From: Tamlana sp038148895
GTDB lineage: Bacteria; Bacteroidota; Bacteroidia; Flavobacteriales; Flavobacteriaceae
Direction: 5' to 3' (one strand)
DNA: 64,000 nucleotides
Assembly: GCA_038148895.1 (NCBI GenBank)
Contig: JBBVGQ010000001.1
Shown: positions 1 to 7,415 of the stretch, piece by piece
How positions within the stretch are numbered: the stretch's first letter is position 1
Layout of the letters: each line of letters begins with the position of its first letter
Notes under the pieces: generated by a model
What the model was told of the DNA's origin: nothing
Databases searched by the model: none
Seen by the model: only the letters and a program-made list of their open reading frames with translations
Made by a program: the position numbers and the translations under genes

Positions 1-142
1 TAGTCCATAGGATGTTCGCAATGGTCAAAAATCAAAAATTATATGATTTTAATTTGCAAATGTCATAGATATCATTGCTTCTGATTTTCCTTCGGAAAAT
101 CCTCGCAAACGAACTATTGTAAGTCCTTTTTTACTAAATTAG

Positions 143-613
143 TTACCCAAACCAACGCAACAAATAGTAGAGGAAATAAACATTATCAAATCGGATAAAT
201 TAATTGCCACACCAAGAGGAACTGAATTTAAACAAGAAGTAGTTGACGGATTTATTCACGCAACTATTGGACGAATAAAAAATGGTGATTTGACTGGAAT
301 TCACTTTTTTGACCCAGAAAAAGTTCGAATTATAGAGACTCTTGAGGAAAACGAAAAAACTTCAGTTTTCAAAGCCAAATTTGAATTCTATGATGTACGG
401 ACAAAAAAATGGATTGTGAAGAAAATACCAAGTACTTTCTTTCCAAAAAACTGGAATTTAGCAACATTACTCATGGAATGTAAATTTGCTTTTGACAGAC
501 TAAAAGCAGAAAATTTAATAGATGGAAAAGTAAAGTCTGTTACTCAATCAAAAATTGAAGTTGAAATGATTATAAAAAACGGAAAATTAAAATCATTATA
601 TCCAATAATATAA
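143..613 (+). pseudogene. EndoU-type nuclease toxin domain, 5'-truncated remnant
   Basis: The frame is open from the TAG at 140-142 to the TAA at 611-613 (156 codons) but has no ATG; the first usable start is TTG at 290, which would cut away half of the domain. The translation resembles the bacterial EndoU RNase domain carried at the C-terminus of CDI and other polymorphic toxins. It has a first His (codon 257) in an H-A-T-I-G context, a second His (codon 302) in T-G-I-H-F, a Lys-containing strand, and the hallmark S-T-F-F-P-x-x-W (from codon 431) followed by an amphipathic helix. EndoU enzymes cleave RNA with two His, a Lys and a Thr/Ser, and all of these appear to be present. The delivery module and any immunity gene are missing on both sides. 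I infer a stranded toxin tip left by rearrangement. It could instead be a small intact protein with an unusual start codon. Confidence 0.6.
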
Positions 614-756
614 AAATATCAGTTACCAACAATGGCTTTAATCGACCGGCCTACCGGCAGACAGATTGCTCGTAACATTTTAAACCAAAAATCGTTACCT
701 TTAACTTGTTTAAAGTTTAAAAAGGAACTTTTCAATAGATAAGTAAGTCGTAAATT

Positions 757-1401
757 ATGTTTATAGGCCATTTTGCCATTGGGCTTTTATCAAAAAAAGA
801 TAACAAACTGCCGTCGTTGGCCATGATGTTTATAGCCGTACAGTTGTTGGATTTAATTTGGCCCATTTTTGTTCTTTTAGGCATTGAAACCTTATCTATA
901 GACCCGGGAAACACCAAACTAACCCCGCTAAACTTTGAACACTACCCATATTCACACAGCCTTTTGGCCGCATTGTTTTGGAGTTTACTTTTGGGGGCTA
1001 GTTATTACGTGTTCACTAAAAACAGAAAAGGCTCTTTAATACTTGGACTACTCGTTATAAGCCATTGGGTTCTTGATTTAATTACCCACCGCCCTGATTT
1101 ACCAATTTCCCCATTCTCAGATTCAAAAGTGGGTCTGGGTTTATGGAATTACCCCATTGCCGAAATTGCGCTTGAAGTTTTAATTTTTGGGCTGGGTGCA
1201 TTTCTATATTATAAAACTTCAATTTTCAAACGAAAAACAGCGTTCTGGATTTTAGTTGCTTTCCTTTTAATAGTTCATATAATGAATATTTTTGGTCCAC
1301 CGCCTCCAAGTACCATGGCAGTTGCTTGGTCTGCAAACTTAATGTGGCTAATCATTTTATGGGCTTGGTGGATAGAAAAAAAACCTAAGGAGAGTTACTA
1401 A
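757..1401 (+). CDS. Membrane-bound metal-dependent hydrolase-like protein (YdjM-like)
   Basis: A 214-residue integral membrane protein with about six hydrophobic segments. Conserved polar residues lie at membrane edges: G4-H5-F6 at the very N-terminus, H62 and H67 around S-H-S, and S-H-W-x-L-D with H103, D107 and H111. This His/Asp pattern is typical of the YdjM/YbcI family (PF04307), often annotated as inner-membrane metal-dependent hydrolase, although its substrate is not established. The ATG start at 757 is well placed and the length is normal. The gene stands alone between the EndoU remnant and the serine hydrolase, with short intergenic gaps. The family call is fairly good; the activity is unknown. 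Confidence 0.7.
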   Translation: MFIGHFAIGLLSKKDNKLPSLAMMFIAVQLLDLIWPIFVLLGIETLSIDPGNTKLTPLNFEHYPYSHSLLAALFWSLLLGASYYVFTKNRKGSLILGLLVISHWVLDLITHRPDLPISPFSDSKVGLGLWNYPIAEIALEVLIFGLGAFLYYKTSIFKRKTAFWILVAFLLIVHIMNIFGPPPPSTMAVAWSANLMWLIILWAWWIEKKPKESY

Positions 1402-1455
1402 ATTTTATCCGACCAAATACCAGCCGTTGGAAATGATTTTCGAAATTTATTAAAT

Positions 1456-2610
1456 ATGAAGAAATTAGTTCTATTCCTTTTAATATCACTGTCCGGCCTT
1501 ACTTGGGCACAGCAGGACTATTTTTATCCGACTGAAGATCAAAATTGGGAAACTAAAACACCTGCTTATTTCAAAATAAATCAAACACGCTTTGACCAAG
1601 CCATTAAATTTGCAAAAAACAGTGGCAATCCAGACACCAAAGACTTAAGGCAAGCCATATTAAAAGGTTTTGAGTTTGAACCTTACCATAAAATTATTGG
1701 ACCGACAAAAAAACGAGGAGAATCCTGTGGCATAATTTTAAAAAACGGCTATATCATTGGTCAATGGGGAGATTTGAATCGAGTTGATATGACTTTTAGC
1801 GTAACAAAAAGTTTCTTATCCACTGTAGCAGGAATAGCTCTCGAAAACGGTTTGATTAAAGATGTAAATGACCCTGTTGCAAACTATGTATGGAATGGTA
1901 AGTTTGACGGAGCGCATAATGCTAAAATAACATGGGCTCATCTATTAAATCAATCTTCTGATTGGAGTGGAGAGCTTTGGGGTGGATACGATTGGGCAGA
2001 CAGACCACCCAGAGAAGGTGGAATTGATGACTGGAAATATAGAGAACTAAATGAACCCGGTACTAAGTTTAAATATAATGATGTTAGAGTCAATTTATTG
2101 GCATACAGTTTACTTGAGGTTTATCGAAAGCCCTTACCGCAAGTTTTAAAAGATAAAGTTATGGATCCCATTGGTGCTTCAACGACATGGCGGTGGTACG
2201 GCTATGATAACTCATGGGTAAATATTGACGGATTGAAAATGCAATCGGTAAGTGGAGGTGGACATTCAGGAGGCGGTTTGTTCATTAACACATACGATCA
2301 AGCTCGATTTGGGTTATTATTTCTAAGTCAAGGCCAATGGAACGGTAAAAAAATCATCCCTAAAGATTGGATTGAGAAAGCCACAACACCCTCAATGGCA
2401 AACGAAAATTATGGGTTTATGTGGTGGTTAAATCCAAATGGAACGAATTCCCAATTATCTAATATTTCGAACAATGCATATTATGCTGCTGGGTTTGGTG
2501 GAAATTATATCATCATTGAACCAGATTTAGACTTAGTGATTGTTTTAAGATGGTTTGATTACAGTAAAACCAATGAATTTGTGAAGCTGCTTCTTGACTC
2601 TATGAAGTAA
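1456..2610 (+). CDS. Secreted serine hydrolase, class C beta-lactamase fold
   Basis: 384 residues with an N-terminal signal peptide ending near A18-Q19 (hydrophobic run, then W-A-Q). The beta-lactamase/PBP4-like triad is visible: S115-V-T-K118 (SxxK nucleophile and base), Y207-N208 (the YxN-like second motif), and H270-S-G-G (HxGG in place of KTG). This HxGG variant is typical of the esterase/peptidase members (PF00144) rather than true beta-lactamases. The length fits the family. The protein probably acts in the periplasm or outside the cell on an amide or ester substrate that cannot be named from sequence. It is followed by tRNA-Arg on the opposite strand, so it is probably a single-gene transcript. 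Confidence 0.88.
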   Translation: MKKLVLFLLISLSGLTWAQQDYFYPTEDQNWETKTPAYFKINQTRFDQAIKFAKNSGNPDTKDLRQAILKGFEFEPYHKIIGPTKKRGESCGIILKNGYIIGQWGDLNRVDMTFSVTKSFLSTVAGIALENGLIKDVNDPVANYVWNGKFDGAHNAKITWAHLLNQSSDWSGELWGGYDWADRPPREGGIDDWKYRELNEPGTKFKYNDVRVNLLAYSLLEVYRKPLPQVLKDKVMDPIGASTTWRWYGYDNSWVNIDGLKMQSVSGGGHSGGGLFINTYDQARFGLLFLSQGQWNGKKIIPKDWIEKATTPSMANENYGFMWWLNPNGTNSQLSNISNNAYYAAGFGGNYIIIEPDLDLVIVLRWFDYSKTNEFVKLLLDSMK

Positions 2611-2680
2611 GCATTAAGAATGCAATTAGAACAAAAAATCCCAACATACTTTTTTAAAGCATATTAGGATTTTTACCTAG

Positions 2681-2754
2681 TGACCACGCCAGGATTCAAA
2701 CCTGGAACCTCTTGAGCCGTAATCAAGTGCGCTATTCAGTTGCGCCACGTGGCC
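2681..2754 (-). tRNA. tRNA-Arg (ACG)
   Basis: The minus strand folds into a complete cloverleaf of 74 nt. The acceptor is GGCCACG paired with CGTGGTC (one G-U pair), the D-stem is GCGC/GCGC, and the anticodon stem is CTTGA/TCAAG around the loop TTACGGC, giving anticodon ACG. The T-stem is CCAGG/CCTGG around TTTGAAT, and the discriminator base is A. The ACG anticodon needs deamination of A34 to inosine to read CGU/CGC/CGA. CCA is not encoded. Confidence 0.95.
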
Positions 2755-2768
2755 TTTTAAAGTGGGTG

Positions 2769-2801
2769 CAAATATACATTTTTTATTAAAATACAACCAA
2801 A
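2769..2801 (-). promoter_or_regulatory. Bacteroidota-type promoter for tRNA-Arg
   Basis: On the minus strand TTTG (2801-2798) is followed after 21 nt by TATATTTG (2776-2769), matching the TTTG-N19-21-TAnnTTTG consensus of the Bacteroidota primary sigma factor. It ends 14 nt before the tRNA 5' end. Confidence 0.65.
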
Positions 2802-2838
2802 TTATTTATTTCAAAATTCTAATTCATTATTTTTGGAT

Positions 2839-3468
2839 ATGGAAAAACAATTACTGCACCAAAAGTTTAGCAGTGCCTTTGATGAAAACCTGATTAAGGA
2901 AATAGAAAAAATAGGCATTGTACGTACTTATCAGAAGGACGATATCATAATTGACATCAACCAAACCCTTAAATACATCCCGCTTTTGCTAACGGGGAAC
3001 ATAAAAATACTTCGTGAAGATGCCGACGGAAACGAATTGCTGATATACTTTCTTGAAGCAGGCGAAACCTGTACCATGTCGCTTACTTGCTGCTTGGGGA
3101 CATCCAAAAGCAAGATAAGGGCCGTTGCCGAAATGGATTCCGAACTTGTTATGATACCTGTCGAGTATATGCAAAAATGGTTTCAAACCAATGCCAGTTG
3201 GCGCAATTTTATTCTTGAAAGCTATCAAATACGTTTTGACGAAATGCTTGAAGCTATTGACAGCTTGGCATTTATGAAAATGGATGAACGCCTGCATAAG
3301 TACCTTTTGAACAAAACGGAATTGCATGAATCAAAAACCATTAATGTAAAGCACCAAGATATTGCTGAAGACCTGCACACCTCGCGTGTTGTCATTTCTC
3401 GACTTTTAAAGCAACTGGAAAACGAAAACAAAATAAAACTTAGCCGCAATAAAATTGAGGTATTATAG
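2839..3468 (+). CDS. Crp/Fnr family transcriptional regulator, probable regulator of the sulfur module
   Basis: 209 residues from the ATG at 2839; a TTG six bases earlier is less likely because it lies inside a -7-like box (TATTTTTG, 2828-2835). The N-terminal two thirds form a cyclic-nucleotide-binding-type beta-roll (about 20-110). A long dimerisation helix follows, then a Crp-type winged helix-turn-helix (about 165-205) with recognition helix T-S-R-V-V-I-S-R. The nucleotide-binding arginine is not evident; instead the sensor loop has C78 and the pair C84-C85 in a C-T-M-S-L-T-C-C-L-G context. The gene is upstream and codirectional with YeeE/YedE, TauE and the CstB-like gene, both of whose promoters carry a Crp/Fnr-like palindrome. 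I infer a thiol or persulfide sensor that activates them. Family assignment is firm; the ligand is inferred. Confidence 0.85.
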   Translation: MEKQLLHQKFSSAFDENLIKEIEKIGIVRTYQKDDIIIDINQTLKYIPLLLTGNIKILREDADGNELLIYFLEAGETCTMSLTCCLGTSKSKIRAVAEMDSELVMIPVEYMQKWFQTNASWRNFILESYQIRFDEMLEAIDSLAFMKMDERLHKYLLNKTELHESKTINVKHQDIAEDLHTSRVVISRLLKQLENENKIKLSRNKIEVL

Positions 3469-3483
3469 CACCATAATTTTTGG

Positions 3484-3564
3484 GCGCTACCACAAGGGTC
3501 GGGCTTTACGTTGCAAGTCCTCGCTCGTTCCTCGCTGTGGGCTTTACACTGCAGTCCCTAGCGC
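3484..3564 (-). repeat. Dispersed GCGYTAGGGA-type repeat, copy A
   Basis: An 81-bp GC-rich element bounded by the inverted termini GCGCTA and TAGCGC, with internal GGGCTTTAC and AAGTCCTCG-type segments. It matches copies at 38506-38599 (same orientation) and 62191-62282 (opposite orientation). It lies between the Crp/Fnr gene and the operator of the transporter operon. It contains no ORF. Confidence 0.7.
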
Positions 3565-3594
3565 AAAAAACACCACTTCATTTAGATCTTTTAC

Positions 3595-3637
3595 GTAACA
3601 ATTGTTACATAACGCAAAAACTAACCATATAATTTTA
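3595..3637 (+). promoter_or_regulatory. Crp/Fnr-type operator and promoter of the transporter operon
   Basis: A perfect 14-bp palindrome GTAACAATTGTTAC lies at 3595-3608 (centre 3601.5). A TAnnTTTG-like -7 box TAATTTTA lies at 3630-3637. The distance from the palindrome centre to the first base of the box is 28.5 bp, which would put the centre near -40 relative to the expected start of transcription, a class II activator position. No good -33 element is visible, as expected for an activator-dependent promoter. The same arrangement recurs at 5430-5472. Confidence 0.65.
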
Positions 3638-3656
3638 CACATAACTTATTAATCCT

Positions 3657-4214
3657 ATGGAATATATTTTAAACCCCTGGCCTTGGTACGTTTCAGGCCC
3701 TTTAATAGCCACTGTCATGGCCATTCTACTTTATTTCGGAAAAACTTTTGGCATGTCCTCAAATTTAAAAACATTATGCGCCATTGGGGGTGCAGGGAAA
3801 TTTTCTGAATTCTTCAAGTTCGATTGGAAAGAACAGGTATGGAACTTAATCGTGGTGTTAGGCGCCATTATTGGCGGATTTATTGGAACTCATTATTTAT
3901 CAAACGATAGTGGCACAGACTTAAACCCCGTAACCATTTCTGAGCTCAAACAAATGGGCTTTCAAAACTCAGGAGCAACATTAGTTCCCGATGAGCTATA
4001 CGGTATAGATGCCATTAGCACTCCTATGGGATTAACTTTATTAATTGTTGGTGGTCTATTAGTTGGTTTCGGTACACGCTACGCTGGTGGTTGTACATCT
4101 GGGCATGCTATTGCCGGATTAAGTAGCCTACAAAAACCTTCTTTAATAGCTGTAATAGGCTTTTTTATTGGTGGATTGATTATGGCCAATTTTATTTTAC
4201 CCCTAATTTTTTAA
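3657..4214 (+). CDS. YeeE/YedE family transporter, first half (TsuA-like)
   Basis: A 185-residue membrane protein of the YeeE/YedE family (PF04143). It begins with the characteristic N-P-W-P-W-Y segment and ends with the signature G-G-C-T-S-G-H (C146) before the last helix; C41 lies after the first helices. In full-length TsuA, conserved cysteines in such loops pass thiosulfate across the membrane. Here the protein is about half length and the second half is the next gene, two bases downstream, a common split arrangement in Bacteroidota. It is the first gene of a three-gene operon under the palindrome at 3595. Likely role: passage of thiosulfate or a related sulfur species across the inner membrane. 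The substrate is inferred from the family and neighbours. Confidence 0.88.
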   Translation: MEYILNPWPWYVSGPLIATVMAILLYFGKTFGMSSNLKTLCAIGGAGKFSEFFKFDWKEQVWNLIVVLGAIIGGFIGTHYLSNDSGTDLNPVTISELKQMGFQNSGATLVPDELYGIDAISTPMGLTLLIVGGLLVGFGTRYAGGCTSGHAIAGLSSLQKPSLIAVIGFFIGGLIMANFILPLIF

Positions 4215-4216
4215 TT

Positions 4217-4630
4217 ATGAAGTTTATTAAGTTTTTACTCGTTGGCATATTTTTCGGTATCGTTTTGGTTAAGTCCGAGGCTGTATCATGGTACCGTATT
4301 TACGAAATGTTTCGTTTTCAATCTTTCCATATGTATGGTATCATCGGAACAGCTATAGCATCAGGTATTTTATTCCTTCAAATTTCAAAAAAAGGAAATA
4401 TTAAAAGCATACAAGGTGTTCACATTTTTGTTCCAAAAAAGGAAGATGGATTTGCTAGATACATAATAGGCGGTGCCATTTTTGGTTTAGGGTGGGCACT
4501 TGTTGGCTCATGCCCAGGCCCCATGTACATCTTGCTGGGCACTGGTGTTTACAGCATGATCATTGTAATTGCAGCAGCAGTAGTTGGTACTTTTATTTAT
4601 GGCGTTTTAAAAGGTAAACTCCCCCACTAA
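4217..4630 (+). CDS. YeeE/YedE family transporter, second half (DUF6691-type)
   Basis: 137 residues with four hydrophobic helices. The signature G-S-C-P-G-P (C99) is the counterpart of the G-G-C-T-S-G-H motif in the preceding protein, so the pair together supplies the two pseudo-symmetric halves of a TsuA-like channel. Its start codon follows the first half by two bases and its stop abuts the ATG of the TauE-like gene, which indicates tight translational coupling. I infer that the two halves assemble as a heteromer. The family call is solid; substrate thiosulfate is inferred. Confidence 0.85.
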   Translation: MKFIKFLLVGIFFGIVLVKSEAVSWYRIYEMFRFQSFHMYGIIGTAIASGILFLQISKKGNIKSIQGVHIFVPKKEDGFARYIIGGAIFGLGWALVGSCPGPMYILLGTGVYSMIIVIAAAVVGTFIYGVLKGKLPH

Positions 4631-5422
4631 ATGGATTTAGCCCACCTTACAGGTTATATAGCAGCTCTAATTATAGGTCTAGTTTTAGGTCTTGTTGGTG
4701 GTGGCGGCTCAATATTAACGGTACCTGTAATGGTTTATCTTCTGGGTTACAACCCAGTAATAGCAACTGCATATTCTTTATTTGTAGTGGGCACTTCCTC
4801 AATGGTAGGTACTTTCCAAAAGCACAAAAAGAGATTGGTTGATTTCAAAACTGGACTTGCGTTTTCATTTCCATCCTTTTTATCAGTTTATCTAACGCGA
4901 CGCTATTTGGTTCCAGGAATTCCAGATACGCTATTAAAAATTGGAGATTACACATTAACCAAAGAAGTTGGCATTATGGTGTTTTTTGCAATCATCATGC
5001 TTCTGGCTTCATTTTCAATGATCAAGAAAGACAACCCTGAAACCTTGGCAACAGTAAAACAGCCTTATTATATAACATTTGTGCAAGGTTTAGTTATTGG
5101 TACCATAACTGGTGTTATTGGTGCTGGCGGAGGCTTTTTATATGTCCCTGCTTTGGTGCTCTGGGCAAAACTTCCAATGAAAAAAGCTGTAGGTACTTCT
5201 TTGGTCATAGTAACCATAAATTCACTTATTGGATTTTTGGGAGACGTTCAAACTCTAGAAATAGAATGGATTTTTCTTCTTTCATTTACTTTTATTGCCG
5301 TTTTGGGCATTATCCTAGGAGTCTTTCTTTCAAAATACATTAGCGGGAAAAGACTTAAAAAAAGCTTTGGGTTTTTTATCTTAATCATGGCCGTTTATAT
5401 TATATATAAGGAATTACAGTAG
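4631..5422 (+). CDS. TauE/SafE family sulfite exporter-like permease
   Basis: 263 residues with about eight membrane helices. It has the two family-specific glycine-rich repeats: G-L-V-G-G-G-G-S-I near residue 21 and G-V-I-G-A-G-G-G-F in the second half. It belongs to PF01925, whose members export sulfite, sulfoacetate or other organosulfur anions. The ATG follows the preceding stop codon with no gap. In this setting the most likely cargo is sulfite, the toxic product of the dioxygenase encoded downstream. A palindrome and -7 box separate it from the next gene, so the operon probably ends here or continues by read-through. Confidence 0.87.
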   Translation: MDLAHLTGYIAALIIGLVLGLVGGGGSILTVPVMVYLLGYNPVIATAYSLFVVGTSSMVGTFQKHKKRLVDFKTGLAFSFPSFLSVYLTRRYLVPGIPDTLLKIGDYTLTKEVGIMVFFAIIMLLASFSMIKKDNPETLATVKQPYYITFVQGLVIGTITGVIGAGGGFLYVPALVLWAKLPMKKAVGTSLVIVTINSLIGFLGDVQTLEIEWIFLLSFTFIAVLGIILGVFLSKYISGKRLKKSFGFFILIMAVYIIYKELQ

Positions 5423-5429
5423 TCTATTT

Positions 5430-5472
5430 GTAATATTGGTTACATACAAAAATGAAGATTTTCGTATCTTTA
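5430..5472 (+). promoter_or_regulatory. Second Crp/Fnr-type operator and promoter, for the dioxygenase gene
   Basis: GTAATATTGGTTAC (5430-5443) has the same GTAAY-N4-GTTAC form and 14-bp length as the site at 3595, with one imperfect position; T5429 and A5444 extend the symmetry. A -7 box TATCTTTA (5465-5472) begins 28.5 bp from the palindrome centre, exactly as in the first promoter. The ATG of the gene is at 5509. Confidence 0.65.
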
Positions 5473-5508
5473 TAAATTGTTAAAAATTTAATGAAATAGA
5501 AAAACACG

Positions 5509-6921
5509 ATGAAAATTGAACAAATTTATACAGGTTGTTTGGCGCAGGGAGCCTACTATATAGAATCTGAAGGTGAAGTTGCCATTATAGACCCCTTACG
5601 CGAAACACAACAATATGTTGATAAGGCCAATAAAGAAAACGCAAAGATTAAGTACATTTTTGAAACGCATTTTCACGCAGATTTTGTTTCTGGCCATATA
5701 GATTTAGCAAAGAAAACAGGTGCTACTATAGTTTATGGACCTGGAGCTGAAACCACTTACGATATTCATACCGCAAAAGATAATGAGGAATTTAAGCTAG
5801 GAAAAGTTACCATAAAAGTATTGCATACTCCCGGACATACTTTAGAATCTTCTACTTTTTTGTTAATAGATGAAAACGGAAAAGAACACGCCATCTTTTC
5901 GGGCGACACACTTTTTTTAGGCGATGTAGGCAGGCCAGATTTAGCAATTAAATCTAATCTTACCAAAGAAGATTTAGCAGGAATGCTCTATGACTCTTTA
6001 AGAAACAAAATTATGACTTTGCCAGATGATGTTATAGTGTATCCAGCTCACGGAGCAGGTTCAGCCTGTGGTAAAAACCTAAGTAAGGAAACCGTAGGAA
6101 TTTTAGGTGAACAAAAAAAAACAAACTATGCCTTAAGGGCCAATATGACCCGAGAGGAGTTTATAAAAGAAGTTTTAACAGGCATAGCCCCACCACCTCA
6201 ATATTTTGCCAAAAACGCCATGATGAACAAATCTGGTTATGATGCCTTTGAAACCATTTTGAAGAAAGGCGACACGCCGTTAAACCCAGAAGAATTTGAA
6301 GCTTTAGCTAACAATGAAAACGCTTTGGTTCTTGACGTTAGAACAGAAAAGGATTTTGTTAACGGGCATATACCAAATTCTATCTTCATAGGTTTAAACG
6401 GTTCTTTTGCTCCATGGGTTGGCGCATTAATTACCGACATAAAACAGCCCATTTTATTAATTACCCCAGATGGCAAAGAGCAAGAAACGGTAACAAGGCT
6501 ATCGCGGGTTGGTTACGACAACACCCTTGGGTATTTAAAAGGTGGTATAGGGGCATGGAAAGCAGCTGGAAAAGATATTGAAACCATATCTTCTATTTCC
6601 GTAGATAAATTTTCCGAAGAATTTAAAAATGATGACGTAAATGTACTAGATGTAAGAAAGGATGGTGAATATAAATCTGAGCATTTGGTGGGCGACCACG
6701 TTCAGCATTTCGCTTTAGACTACATAAATGATAATATGAACACTATTGATAAAAACAAAACCTACTACTTACATTGTGCTGGTGGGTACCGTTCAGTAAT
6801 CGCAGCTTCAATTCTAAAAGCTAGGGGTTTTAACAATCTTGTTGATATTGCTGGAGGTTTTGGCGCCTTAAAGAATTCTGGTTTACCAACCACAGATTAT
6901 GTTTGTCCGTCAACATTATAA
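5509..6921 (+). CDS. CstB-like persulfide dioxygenase-rhodanese fusion
   Basis: 470 residues in three parts. First (1-245) is a metallo-beta-lactamase-fold dioxygenase of the ETHE1 type with T-H54-F-H56-A-D58-F-V-S-G-H63, a P-G-H motif near 109, and the G-D-T-L-F-x-G-D-V-G-R-P-D segment near 133 that marks persulfide dioxygenases. Second (about 255-355) is a rhodanese domain that lacks the catalytic Cys. Third (about 370-470) is an active rhodanese with loop H-C423-A-G-G-Y-R428. This order (dioxygenase, pseudo-rhodanese, rhodanese) is that of CstB, which oxidises low-molecular-weight persulfides and yields thiosulfate. Cytoplasmic; it detoxifies sulfide-derived persulfide. It has its own operator/promoter and is followed by two small genes. 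Confidence 0.92.
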   Translation: MKIEQIYTGCLAQGAYYIESEGEVAIIDPLRETQQYVDKANKENAKIKYIFETHFHADFVSGHIDLAKKTGATIVYGPGAETTYDIHTAKDNEEFKLGKVTIKVLHTPGHTLESSTFLLIDENGKEHAIFSGDTLFLGDVGRPDLAIKSNLTKEDLAGMLYDSLRNKIMTLPDDVIVYPAHGAGSACGKNLSKETVGILGEQKKTNYALRANMTREEFIKEVLTGIAPPPQYFAKNAMMNKSGYDAFETILKKGDTPLNPEEFEALANNENALVLDVRTEKDFVNGHIPNSIFIGLNGSFAPWVGALITDIKQPILLITPDGKEQETVTRLSRVGYDNTLGYLKGGIGAWKAAGKDIETISSISVDKFSEEFKNDDVNVLDVRKDGEYKSEHLVGDHVQHFALDYINDNMNTIDKNKTYYLHCAGGYRSVIAASILKARGFNNLVDIAGGFGALKNSGLPTTDYVCPSTL

Positions 6922-6942
6922 ACCATTTAAAACCATTTCGAT

Positions 6943-7143
6943 ATGAAAAAAAATATGGGAACCGCAGACAAAGCCATAAGGATATTGGCTGCAATTGTAA
7001 TTGCATTGCTTTACTATTTTGATGCAATTTCAGGAACATTAGCCTACGTTTTAATGGCATTGGCTATTATTTTCCTAATTACAAGTTTTGTTAATTTTTG
7101 TCCGTTATACAAAGTATTCGGCATTAAAACATCGAAAGAATAG
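6943..7143 (+). CDS. DUF2892 (YgaP-type) small membrane protein
   Basis: 66 residues: a short charged N-terminus with the family start M-K-K-N-M-G-T-A-D-K-x-I-R, then two membrane helices and a C-terminal N-F-C-P-L-Y-K-V-F-G-I-x-T segment. This is the DUF2892 domain, which in YgaP is fused to a rhodanese; here it is free-standing but directly follows a rhodanese fusion (21-bp gap). The Cys in F-C-P-L-Y is conserved in the family. It may anchor or assist sulfane-sulfur handling at the membrane; that role is inferred. Confidence 0.8.
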   Translation: MKKNMGTADKAIRILAAIVIALLYYFDAISGTLAYVLMALAIIFLITSFVNFCPLYKVFGIKTSKE

Positions 7144-7145
7144 AA

Positions 7146-7415
7146 ATGACTACAACTTTAGAAGTTCAAAATTTAAAGTGCGGAGGTTGTGCCAATAGTA
7201 TAAAAGAGAAGCTTTCCCTTTTACCAAATGTAAAAGACATTTCTGTTGATGTTGCGAATAGTCTCGTTTCTTTTTCCTCAGACGAAGAATCAACCGTTGC
7301 TACAGTAAAATCATTATTGAGTAAAATTGGCTACCCGGTTACGGGGAATCAAAATCCATTGACTACAAAAGCAAAATCTTTTGTAAGCTGCGCTGTTGGA
7401 AGAATGAAAAGCTAG
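7146..7415 (+). CDS. Heavy-metal-associated (HMA) domain protein
   Basis: 89 residues of ferredoxin-like HMA fold: an N-terminal strand, then K-C12-G-G-C15-A at the start of helix 1, and a V-D-V-A-N-S-L-V-x-F segment typical of copper chaperones and P-type ATPase N-domains. The C-terminal 20 residues extend beyond the fold and carry another Cys (about 82). The gene begins two bases after the DUF2892 stop. Its role in a sulfur operon could be copper binding or thiol/sulfur relay. Its stop codon overlaps that of clpS on the other strand in a shared CTAG (7412-7415). Confidence 0.85.
   Translation: MTTTLEVQNLKCGGCANSIKEKLSLLPNVKDISVDVANSLVSFSSDEESTVATVKSLLSKIGYPVTGNQNPLTTKAKSFVSCAVGRMKS

Noticed and set aside
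83..101. Perfect hairpin GATTTTCC-TTC-GGAAAATC near the left edge as a terminator
   Set aside because: There is no T-tract on either side and no gene ending nearby that would need it.
638..663. CCGGCCTACCGGCAG segment after the EndoU remnant as a mobile element end
   Set aside because: It resembles a common short flavobacterial palindrome but is single, imperfect, and has no matching partner in the window.
732..917. Antisense frame over the membrane hydrolase gene
   Set aside because: Entirely within a convincing gene on the other strand, no motif, no start signal.
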